64,000 nt of DNA. It comes from JADZFO01 sp964512635 (GTDB lineage Bacteria; 4484-113; JAFGCY01). Location: positions 1 through 64,000 of the forward strand of contig CAZEJB010000017.1 in assembly GCA_964512635.1 (NCBI GenBank). The letters run 5' to 3'. The notes below the pieces were generated by a model. That model was not told the DNA's origin. It did not search any database and saw only the letters and a program-made list of their open reading frames with translations. Made by a program: the position numbers and the translations under genes. Position 1 is the stretch's first letter, and every line of letters begins with the position of its first letter. This document shows, one piece after another, positions 51,126 through 58,863 of the stretch.

Positions 51126-53735
51126 ATGCTGTTGCCTAAGCTGCGGGTCGCAGGGTCTTTACTGCTGGCCCTGGCCCTGATGTTCGTTTATTCATGCGGC
51201 GCTGTGGACGCTCCCGGTGCCGAAAGCTCTAAGCCGCTGGTTACCGGAACTGCAGCGAGCCCCAGGCGCAGCACTCCAGCCGCCCAGCCGATCAGCACTT
51301 CTCCGCTCCAGCTTCCTGCCCCGGCAAGTCTGATCAAGCAGAATGGCTCATCATTCACTTTGGCTGACGGCTATAGCGACGGCGCGGACTTTGCGGCTGC
51401 CTTGCCCAATAACCGTGTCTCGGCTGCCGGCAGCTCCGCCGCCTTTGCGCCGGCCTATGACTCTGGAGAGCCGCTTTCAGAACTGTCCTATGCGGTGTAC
51501 AGTTTCACGCTTCCGGACTACAACAATGACGCTCCGGTCGACATCAAACTCAACTGGAGCGATGCTCCGGATACCGGCAAGTGCTTTGTCTGCCTCAGCG
51601 AGTTCTTTGACGGTTACTGGGAGACCTTTGCCCTGCCGGCCGACGGACGCCTTCCCTTCGCTGGCTTTACCGAATACATCAGCCAAAGCGATATTCACCT
51701 CCTGACCGTCGTAGTCACAGGTACGGACGCAGCCATTCTGGACAGCATACAGCTGACAGTGGCCCAGCCACCTGTGGCAAGTATCGTGCCTGACAAGGAC
51801 AGTGGAGTAGTTCCGCTCACGGTGAACTTTGATGCCAGTGCGAGTATGGACCCGGATGGCAGCATAGTCAGCTATGAGTGGGACCTTGATGGTGACGGCC
51901 TGTTCAACGAGAACGGCAGTGAAGCGGATGCCATGGACTCAGTGGCAGCGGTAAACACCTACAGCGCGTTTGGAACATTTACCGTTACGCTGCGAGTGAC
52001 TGATGACGGCGACTTTCAGGATGAAGCGACGGTGGAGATCAATGTGTCTGAGTCCGAGCCGCCGGTGGCAGATCTCAAGGCCAGCCAGGAGAGCGGGCCA
52101 AAAGTTCTTGAAGTGGACCTCAACGCCGGGGATTCAATGGATCCTGACGGAACCATCGTGGACTTTGAATGGGACTTTGATGGGGACAACAATTTCAATG
52201 AGGCTGACAACGGCGAGAGTGCCGCGCAGGGCAATTCGCTGGCGCAGGCGTCCTATGCTGCGGTGGGCGATTTTAATGCCACGGTACGAGTGACCGATAA
52301 CGACGGCGGAAAAGACACTGCGAGCGTCGTCATCATGGTGACCAATACTCCGCCGATCGCCGATATCCAGGCCAGCGCTTTAGAAGGCGATGCACCATTC
52401 CAGGTTGACTTCAACGCCGAAGGGAGTTTTGACCCCGCGGGCAACATTGTCGAAACCGAATGGGATTTCGATGGTGATGGACTGTTTAACGAGGCGGGAA
52501 CGGAGGAGGAAACGGCGCACGACGTCTCCCAGCCCAATGACATCGACTACCTCTCTCCGGGCGTCTTCAACGCAACACTTCGCGTGACGGATGAGGATGG
52601 GGCCAGCGACACGGCCAGCGTGGGCATAACCGCCCATGGCTGGATCATAACTACGGTAGACCAGGATGTGAACTCCCAGGAAGGCTACTCTGTGGACCTG
52701 CTGGTCCAGAACGGCAAGCCCGTCATTGGCCACTCAACCCTGAGTCCTTACGGCATTCGTTGGGTCAGCTGCTCAACCCAGGAGGGGACTACCCAGGGAG
52801 ACTGGACCGGGGCGACTGTACTGGACGGTACTCTGGCGCCTGGACTGGCCTCCTTCGCCCTGATTGGCGGAAACCCGGCGGTGAGCTTCTTTTCGGATAC
52901 TGGTACAAACGGGCTCTTCTACAGCCGCAGCTCCACAGCCGGCGGAACGAATCCTGTCGACTGGATTTCCCCTGTCTTAATCGACAACGCCAATCTCGCC
53001 GGGCTGACGAGCGATTTACTGGAGGTCAGCGGCAAGCCCTCAATTGCCTACAGCGCCAATACGACTGGGGACCTGCGCTATGCGCGTTCGACCCAGAATG
53101 ACGGCTCGAGCGGCTGGAGCAGTTTTACGATTGATGGCGACGGCGCAGGGGCTGAACAATATGGCGGTCATCTCTCGCTGAACATCGTCTCCGGCGCGCC
53201 AGCAGTGGCTTACAGTTCGGCATCCGGCACCCAGGGCCTGTTCTATATCAAGTCGTCTACCGCCACCGGCGCAGCCCAGGCTGACTGGACAGGAGGGGTT
53301 CATACCACCATCCTGGCAGACACATCAGCTTGTCAGTTTCCCTCGCTGGCGATAGTCAATGGGTTTCCGGCGGTCTCGTTTATGGACGCGTCGCTGACCC
53401 TGCGCTTTGCCCGCTCGTCGAGTGCCACGGGCTCAGCGGCCTGGAGCACAGCGGTGGTGGACAATACCGGCATAACGGGAGAGCACAGCAGCCTGGCCAT
53501 AATCGGCGGCTTTCCGGCCATCGCCTACCACAGCCAGAGCGCGGACCACAGTCGCTTTGTCAGCTCAACCGACATGGACGGTGCTGGCAACGCGAGCTGG
53601 ACCAATGAAGCGGACATTCAGCCTGCGGGCAGCAATGGTCGCTTTACCTCACTGGTCGAGTTGGCCAGCGGCAGAGCTGCCGTGGCTTACCGCGATGACG
53701 GCAACGCCCTGCTGAAGTACGCGGTGAAGTACTAG
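51126..53735 (+). CDS. Lipoprotein with three PKD domains and propeller-like repeats
   Basis: The product is 869 aa with lipobox VYSC. The shared module spans about residues 95-225 (PNNRVSAAGSSAAFAP, YAVYSFTLPDY, CFVCLSEFFDGYWETF). Three PKD domains follow at about 225-320, 320-415 and 415-505; each has D-P-D-G/P-A-G, then W-D-(L/F)-D-G-D. The C-terminal 360 residues have repeats of about 50 aa (GNPAVSFFSDTGTNGLFYSR, GKPSIAYSANTTGDLRYARS). ATG 51126 has GGGGAG 7 nt upstream; an in-frame ATG at 51111 is inside that site. The next lipoprotein gene is very similar, so a tandem duplication is likely. Confidence 0.82.
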   Translation: MLLPKLRVAGSLLLALALMFVYSCGAVDAPGAESSKPLVTGTAASPRRSTPAAQPISTSPLQLPAPASLIKQNGSSFTLADGYSDGADFAAALPNNRVSAAGSSAAFAPAYDSGEPLSELSYAVYSFTLPDYNNDAPVDIKLNWSDAPDTGKCFVCLSEFFDGYWETFALPADGRLPFAGFTEYISQSDIHLLTVVVTGTDAAILDSIQLTVAQPPVASIVPDKDSGVVPLTVNFDASASMDPDGSIVSYEWDLDGDGLFNENGSEADAMDSVAAVNTYSAFGTFTVTLRVTDDGDFQDEATVEINVSESEPPVADLKASQESGPKVLEVDLNAGDSMDPDGTIVDFEWDFDGDNNFNEADNGESAAQGNSLAQASYAAVGDFNATVRVTDNDGGKDTASVVIMVTNTPPIADIQASALEGDAPFQVDFNAEGSFDPAGNIVETEWDFDGDGLFNEAGTEEETAHDVSQPNDIDYLSPGVFNATLRVTDEDGASDTASVGITAHGWIITTVDQDVNSQEGYSVDLLVQNGKPVIGHSTLSPYGIRWVSCSTQEGTTQGDWTGATVLDGTLAPGLASFALIGGNPAVSFFSDTGTNGLFYSRSSTAGGTNPVDWISPVLIDNANLAGLTSDLLEVSGKPSIAYSANTTGDLRYARSTQNDGSSGWSSFTIDGDGAGAEQYGGHLSLNIVSGAPAVAYSSASGTQGLFYIKSSTATGAAQADWTGGVHTTILADTSACQFPSLAIVNGFPAVSFMDASLTLRFARSSSATGSAAWSTAVVDNTGITGEHSSLAIIGGFPAIAYHSQSADHSRFVSSTDMDGAGNASWTNEADIQPAGSNGRFTSLVELASGRAAVAYRDDGNALLKYAVKY

Positions 53736-53879
53736 GCAGCCGGCCCTCGGGGCACAACTGCAAGCTTTCGCAAGGCTCAGCGCGCTCAAAGCGCGGGCGC
53801 TAAGCGTGCGCTTTTGATTCCCCGCTGTTAAAGTAGAAGCAGCGCGGAAGGAGGCTGACTTGCGCGCCTGGGAGTTGTC

Positions 53880-56570
53880 ATGACATCGCTTCAGTTCTTG
53901 CGTCTCATCCTGTTGGCTATGCTGGCCTGCGCTGCGCTGAGCAGCTGCAAGGGCGACCTTGCAAGTTCTCAGGACAGCCGCGTCCAGGACCCGGCGCCAC
54001 AGGTGCGATCCATCGACCGCCCCACCGTACTGAGTGCCGAGCTGCAGCCTGCGCAAAAGCTTGATGGACCCGCGGCCCTGGCCCTGCCCCAGCTCGCATC
54101 ACCCCGGGATATGTTGTCAGCCGCGGACCGCTCCGCCAGTTTCACGCTGCCTGACGGCTTGCGCGAAGCGGCGCTCTACTCGCAGCAGCTGCCTTCTAAC
54201 CGTGTCAGCCCCTCCGGCTCGAACCTGACCTTCCAGCCCAACTTCAGCCCCGGCAACAGCGGGCTGGAACGGATGGCTTATGCCGTTTACAGCTTCGACC
54301 TGCCTGACTACGCCGGTCGCTATGTTGAGGTCAGCACCGACTGGGGTGCGACGCCGGGCGCCGGACTTGGCTATGTCGCGCTGGGTAACTTCGCCACCGG
54401 GCGCTGGGACTGGTATGGCGACCCTTCCAGTGAAGCGCTGCACTTTGAAGATTTCAACCCTTACATTGATGCCGGAACTGATACTTGCCTCGTCGTCGTG
54501 GCCGTTCGCGGCACCGCCATCTGCCGGCTGGACATGCTTCAGATCTATACGCCGCAGCCACCCAGCGCGGTGCTGGGCTCGGATGTCGACAGCGGCCTGA
54601 CGCCGCTGGATGTCTTCTTCGATGGCAGCGGCAGCGTCGACACGGATGGCAGCGTGACGGGCTTTGAGTGGGATCTCGATGGCGACGGGACCTTTGGCGA
54701 AAGCGGCGAAGAGGCCAACGCGGCCGGCCAGAGCACCGTGTCCAAGCAGTTTGCGGATCCCGGAGCGGTCACCGTGTCACTGCGGGTAACAGACAATGAC
54801 GGGCTGACAGGCACCGACAGCCTGATCATCAACGCCAACCTCGCCCCCAATGACCAGCCGATCGCACTGCTGGGGGCTGACCCGCTGAGCGGTCCGGCGC
54901 CGCTGGAAGTCAGCTTTGACGCCAGCACCAGCTCGGACCCGGATGGCAGCATCGTGGCCTGGGAGTGGGATTTCGATGGCGACGGCAACTTCGGCGAAGC
55001 GGACAACGGCGAGCAGGCCGCAGCTGATAACCCCCAGCCGGCGGCGGTCAGCTATGTCGATCCAGGTGAATACAACCCTGCGGTGCGCATCACTGACAAC
55101 GGCGGCGCGATGGACAGCGCCAGCGTGGCCGTGTCCGTCCAGCAGGCCGGGGCGGTGACTGCCGTGCTGGAATCTGACTTCAGCGCGGGCGATGCGCCCC
55201 TGAGCATCAACTTTGACGGCAGCAATTCGCTGGGCGCTATCACGGACTATGAGTGGGACTTTGACGGCGACGGCGTTTTCAACGAGACTGGAGCAGAGGC
55301 GACGGCCCAGGGCCTTGCGACGCCGGACAGCTATCTGTTCGCCACCCCTAATCTGTGGACGGTCAGCCTGCGGGTCAGCGATTCGCTGGGCAACAATGAC
55401 ACAGACAGCGTGATCATCACGGCCCACGGCTGGGCCGTTGTCGAAATGCCTGAAACGGGACCCTACCCGTCGATAGCCAGCATCAACGGCCACCCGGCTA
55501 TCTGTCACCACAGCTATGTGGATGGCAATTCGCAGCCGACCAACACCCTGCGCTACTACTACTCGAACAGCCTCACCGGGGCCCTGCCGGAGGACTGGTC
55601 GGACCCCGTTTCCGTTGAAACTGCGGTCCAGACGAGTGGCTGGCAGAGCAGCCTGCTTGAGGTTCAGGGCCGCCCGGCGATCTTCTACTACAGCACATCA
55701 AACCAGAACGTGTTCTACGAAAGGGCGGCGACTGCCACCGGCACCGGCAGCAGCGACTGGGACAGCGCGTCACTGCTTATCGATAGCGCTGGCGGTCAGA
55801 CCTATTACGGATTCAAAGGCGCAATCATCAGCGGCAACCCGGCCGTGGCATGGAACCGTGGACCGGAGAATGATTCAATCCTTCGCTATGCGCGTTCAAC
55901 CACTGCCACGGGCGATTTGATCGCCGACTGGGGTGCAGGATCGAAGCTGACCATTGACCAGGCTGGCGGACACAATGTCGGTCGCGAATGCTGGCTGGCC
56001 ATGGTTAATGGCACACCGGCGATTTCCTACGAGGATGACTTTGGCGGAACCCATACGCTGAAATATGCGCACTCGTCGACCCCGGATGGCTATAACATCG
56101 CCGACTGGACCATCGTGACTGTCAGCAGCAGCGAGAACCCGCAGTACACCAGCCTGCTTGAGGTGGGCGGCGCTCCGGCAATAGCCTACAAGCGTGAAGG
56201 CACCTTCGGGCTGATCTACCGCCGGGCGAGCACCGCCAGCGGTAATGCCAGCGCTGACTGGGATACCGGTACAAACCTGCTGGTTGCTTCAGGCGGTCCG
56301 GTGGGATCCTTTGCCAGCCTCAACATCGTGAATGGGCATATCGCGATCACCCATGCCAGTTACAGTAATCCGTACGCGCTTTTCTACAAGGAAGCGACGA
56401 CACTGAACGGAACCTCGCAGGCAGAATGGGACAACGGGATCAGCGAGACAGCCGACAGCGGCGAGTCCTCGCTAGGCGAGTGGATGGAATGCGTGGTCTG
56501 TAACGGGCGGCCGATCTGCGTCTACCGCGGGGTTGCCAACCAGCTGGTGCGATTCTGCGTGAGGATCTAA
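53880..56570 (+). CDS. Lipoprotein with three PKD domains and propeller-like repeats
   Basis: The product is 896 aa with lipobox ALSSC. The architecture matches the upstream neighbour: shared module (PSNRVSPSGSNLTFQP, YAVYSFDLPDYAG, YVALGNFATGRWDWYG, FNPYID), three PKD domains (GSVDTDGSVTGFEWDLDGDG; SSDPDGSIVAWEWDFDGDG; LGAITDYEWDFDGDG), then propeller-type repeats with RSTTATG and GTPAISYEDD. The third PKD lacks the usual D-P-D-G. GGGAG lies 5 nt before the ATG. The paired lipoproteins may be surface adhesins or scaffold proteins; the evidence is architectural only. Confidence 0.82.
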   Translation: MTSLQFLRLILLAMLACAALSSCKGDLASSQDSRVQDPAPQVRSIDRPTVLSAELQPAQKLDGPAALALPQLASPRDMLSAADRSASFTLPDGLREAALYSQQLPSNRVSPSGSNLTFQPNFSPGNSGLERMAYAVYSFDLPDYAGRYVEVSTDWGATPGAGLGYVALGNFATGRWDWYGDPSSEALHFEDFNPYIDAGTDTCLVVVAVRGTAICRLDMLQIYTPQPPSAVLGSDVDSGLTPLDVFFDGSGSVDTDGSVTGFEWDLDGDGTFGESGEEANAAGQSTVSKQFADPGAVTVSLRVTDNDGLTGTDSLIINANLAPNDQPIALLGADPLSGPAPLEVSFDASTSSDPDGSIVAWEWDFDGDGNFGEADNGEQAAADNPQPAAVSYVDPGEYNPAVRITDNGGAMDSASVAVSVQQAGAVTAVLESDFSAGDAPLSINFDGSNSLGAITDYEWDFDGDGVFNETGAEATAQGLATPDSYLFATPNLWTVSLRVSDSLGNNDTDSVIITAHGWAVVEMPETGPYPSIASINGHPAICHHSYVDGNSQPTNTLRYYYSNSLTGALPEDWSDPVSVETAVQTSGWQSSLLEVQGRPAIFYYSTSNQNVFYERAATATGTGSSDWDSASLLIDSAGGQTYYGFKGAIISGNPAVAWNRGPENDSILRYARSTTATGDLIADWGAGSKLTIDQAGGHNVGRECWLAMVNGTPAISYEDDFGGTHTLKYAHSSTPDGYNIADWTIVTVSSSENPQYTSLLEVGGAPAIAYKREGTFGLIYRRASTASGNASADWDTGTNLLVASGGPVGSFASLNIVNGHIAITHASYSNPYALFYKEATTLNGTSQAEWDNGISETADSGESSLGEWMECVVCNGRPICVYRGVANQLVRFCVRI

Positions 56571-56595
56571 AGGCGCAGAACAGAGCAGGCGAGGC

Positions 56596-57681
56596 CTAAT
56601 CCAGCTTGAACTGCTCGCCGAGGAAGTACTTGCGGGCCATCGGGTTGGCCGCCACCTCCTGCGGCGTGCCCTCGACCAGCACTTCGCCATCCATCATGAT
56701 GTAGGCGCGGTCGCAGATGCTCAGCGTCTCGCGCACGTTGTGGTCGGTGATCAGCACGCCGAGGCCCTTGTCGCGCAGGGAGGCGATAACTTCCTTCAGG
56801 CTCTCGATGGTTACCGGGTCGATACCGGTGAAGGGCTCGTCAAGCATGATGAAGTCGGGGTTCGTCGCCAGCGCCCGGGCGACCTCGCAGCGGCGGCGCT
56901 CGCCGCCGGAGAGCACATAGCCCTTGTACTTACGGATGTGGTCGATGTTGAACTCTTTGAGCAGGGGTTCCAGCATCGCGCGCTGCTCGCGCTCCGAGCG
57001 CCCGGTGGCCTCCCAGACCAGCAGGATGTTCTCCTCCACCGAGAGCTTCTTGAAGACGCTGCTTTCCTGCGCCAGATAGCCGATGCCCAGGCGCGCGCGC
57101 TTGTAGATCGGCAGGCGGGTGATGTCCTCGCCGTCCAGCAGGATCTTGCCGGCGTTGGGCGTGACCAGGCCGATCATCATATAAAAGCTGGTGGTCTTGC
57201 CCGCGCCGTTGGGGCCGAGCATGCCGACGATCTCCCCGGTGCGCACACGGATATCGACATTGTTGACCACGTTGCGGCCGCGGTAGGTCTTGACCAGGCC
57301 GCGGGCCTGCAGGGTTTTTGTGATGCCCTTCTTGCGGCCCAGCGCGGCATCCAGACCCGAGAGCTGCGCCCCTTCAACCTGCTCCTTGCGACCCCGGCGC
57401 TTCTCTGGCTTCGCCTTCGCCGGCGCCGCGGCGGGTGGCGCAGTTGCTGGCTCATTTACCGGGGCTGATGCATCAGCGGCGGTTGCGACCTCGCTGGTGG
57501 AATCATTGGCCGCTGTCTCAGGACCTGTCTCAACTGCCATAGCGGCAGGCAGGTTGCCTTCATCGGCGCCCTTGGCGCTTTCAATGTTCTCCAGAACTTC
57601 GCGCGCAGCGGCCGGCTTTTCGCCCCCTGCACCCGCTTTGCGCTTGAAGAACATCGCCTTAATGACGCGGCCGGGCCGCAT
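56596..57681 (-). CDS. lptB: LPS export ABC ATPase LptB with Ala-rich N-terminal extension
   Basis: The product is 361 aa versus about 240 in the family. Residues 120-361 are LptB: Walker A GPNGAGKT (156-163), a Q-loop GYLAQESSVFKKLSVEENI (the E-S-S-V-F pattern is characteristic of LptB), signature LSGGERRR, Walker B FIMLDEPFTGIDP, and H-loop ITDHNVRETL. With LptFG it powers lipopolysaccharide extraction from the inner membrane. Residues 1-118 are low-complexity Ala/Glu/Pro-rich and cytoplasmic, with a basic segment RKAKPEKRRGRKEQ-like near 92-102. A TATAAT box lies 7 nt before ATG 57681; an ATG inside that box is rejected. Confidence 0.92.
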   Translation of the reverse strand: MRPGRVIKAMFFKRKAGAGGEKPAAAREVLENIESAKGADEGNLPAAMAVETGPETAANDSTSEVATAADASAPVNEPATAPPAAAPAKAKPEKRRGRKEQVEGAQLSGLDAALGRKKGITKTLQARGLVKTYRGRNVVNNVDIRVRTGEIVGMLGPNGAGKTTSFYMMIGLVTPNAGKILLDGEDITRLPIYKRARLGIGYLAQESSVFKKLSVEENILLVWEATGRSEREQRAMLEPLLKEFNIDHIRKYKGYVLSGGERRRCEVARALATNPDFIMLDEPFTGIDPVTIESLKEVIASLRDKGLGVLITDHNVRETLSICDRAYIMMDGEVLVEGTPQEVAANPMARKYFLGEQFKLD

Positions 57682-57688
57682 CGCATTC

Positions 57689-57775
57689 ATTATAGGCGGC
57701 GCCCGCAGCCAGATTAAACACGGCGCTGAGACAGGCAGTCCTTAGTTGTCCATGCCTAAGCTGTCCTGCTACAAT
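57689..57775. promoter_or_regulatory. Divergent leaderless promoters of lptB and the carboxypeptidase gene
   Basis: TATAAT on minus (57694-57689), 7 nt before the lptB ATG at 57681. TACAAT on plus (57770-57775), 6 nt before the GTG at 57782. Confidence 0.55.
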
Positions 57776-57781
57776 GCGCTC

Positions 57782-58585
57782 GTGCGCCGCAGAATTCTGC
57801 TCTTAGCCGCCCTGGTCCTCTTTACTGTCCTGCCGGCACTGTCCGCGCAGGCTGCCAGTGTGCCCGGACTTGGCTGCAAGTCCTATCTGATCTACGACTA
57901 CACCGGCCAGCAGATCGTGGCCATCGACAACCCTGACAACCGCCAGCCGATCGCCTCGCTGACGAAGCTGATGACCGCCATCCTGGCCTGCGAGAACCTG
58001 CGCTTCGACGGCCGTTATCTGCTCAACGAGGAAGAGAAGAAAGCCTTCAAGACCGATTCGCTGCGGGCGGACAAGATCCTTGAACTGATGCTGGTGGCCT
58101 CCAACAATCTCGCCTGCAAGACCGTGGCGCGGATCGTGGCCGGCGATGAAGCCAGCTTTGCCCAGATGATGACCGCCCGCGCCCGCGACTTCGGGATGAA
58201 CAACACCCGCTATGTCAACGCCAGCGGACTGCCCGGGGAAGGGCAGTATTCCACCATGGAAGACATGCTGCGCCTGACCCTCAACGCCCTGCAGTACCCC
58301 CGGATCCGCCAGACCATGACTACCCACGACTGCGTCAAATGCGGCGGCCAGGATTTTCAGCCGACACTTGGGGCGCTGTATGCGCGGCATCCGGGACTGA
58401 TCGGCGGCAAGACCGGCTATACCAAGGCGGCGGGACGCTGCCTGATCCTGCTCTACAACAGCAATGGCCGGGACTACATCGTCATCACCTTTGGCTCCAG
58501 CGGGGTGAAGGCCAGCTTCAAAGACGCGGAGACCCTGCTGAAGTACCACGGCCTCTATGACGGCCCCGTTGGCGAGTGGAAGTAG
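57782..58585 (+). CDS. dacF: D-alanyl-D-alanine carboxypeptidase (PBP5/DacF type, S11)
   Basis: The product is 267 aa. The signal peptide ends LSAQA-A, so it acts in the periplasm, trimming pentapeptides of peptidoglycan. The penicillin-binding motifs are S59-L-T-K62, S107-N-N, and K210-T-G. RQPIASLTKLMTA and MNNTRYVNASGLPG are family hallmarks. It lacks the C-terminal PBP5 domain and amphipathic anchor and so is a short form. The GTG start is fixed by the TACAAT -10 box 6 nt upstream and by the signal peptide. Divergent from lptB. Confidence 0.9.
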   Translation: MRRRILLLAALVLFTVLPALSAQAASVPGLGCKSYLIYDYTGQQIVAIDNPDNRQPIASLTKLMTAILACENLRFDGRYLLNEEEKKAFKTDSLRADKILELMLVASNNLACKTVARIVAGDEASFAQMMTARARDFGMNNTRYVNASGLPGEGQYSTMEDMLRLTLNALQYPRIRQTMTTHDCVKCGGQDFQPTLGALYARHPGLIGGKTGYTKAAGRCLILLYNSNGRDYIVITFGSSGVKASFKDAETLLKYHGLYDGPVGEWK

Positions 58586-58593
58586 CTGTTTTG

Positions 58594-58837
58594 CGGGGGC
58601 GCGTGGAGCGCGCCAGGCATTATCCGAACAGCAGCGCTATGGGATAGGGGCGCACAGAGTGCGCCTGGCTTTGGGCTCAGTGCAGGAAACGGGCCTGGGG
58701 CTTCACAAGTATAAGCAGCTCAGACTGGGCCGGGCGCACTCTGTGCGCCCCTACTTTCCTGACAACGCCAATTGTCACCGCGGGCGCGCTCCACGCGCCC
58801 CTGCGGTTTATGCCGGGCGCACGCTGTGCGCCTCTAC
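58594..58837. repeat. Cluster of palindromic repeats, second copy of the 26.9-kb set
   Basis: Units at 58594-58618 (GGGGCGCGTGGAGCGCGCCA), 58645-58669 (one mismatch to 26923-26947), 58729-58753 (exact inverse), 58780-58804 and 58812-58837. The 58771-58804 segment is a near-identical inverted copy of 26870-26905, including its AATTG flank. The 278-bp gap holds no gene. Confidence 0.85.
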
Positions 58838-58843
58838 AAAGAC

Positions 58844-58863
58844 GGGCCGAACATGTTCGGCCC
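58844..58863 (-). terminator. Perfect palindrome at the end of the M16 gene
   Basis: GGGCCGAACATGTTCGGCCC, a perfect 20-bp palindrome directly after the TAG stop. It fits the GTAGGGGC-type repeat and may also act as a terminator hairpin. Confidence 0.5.
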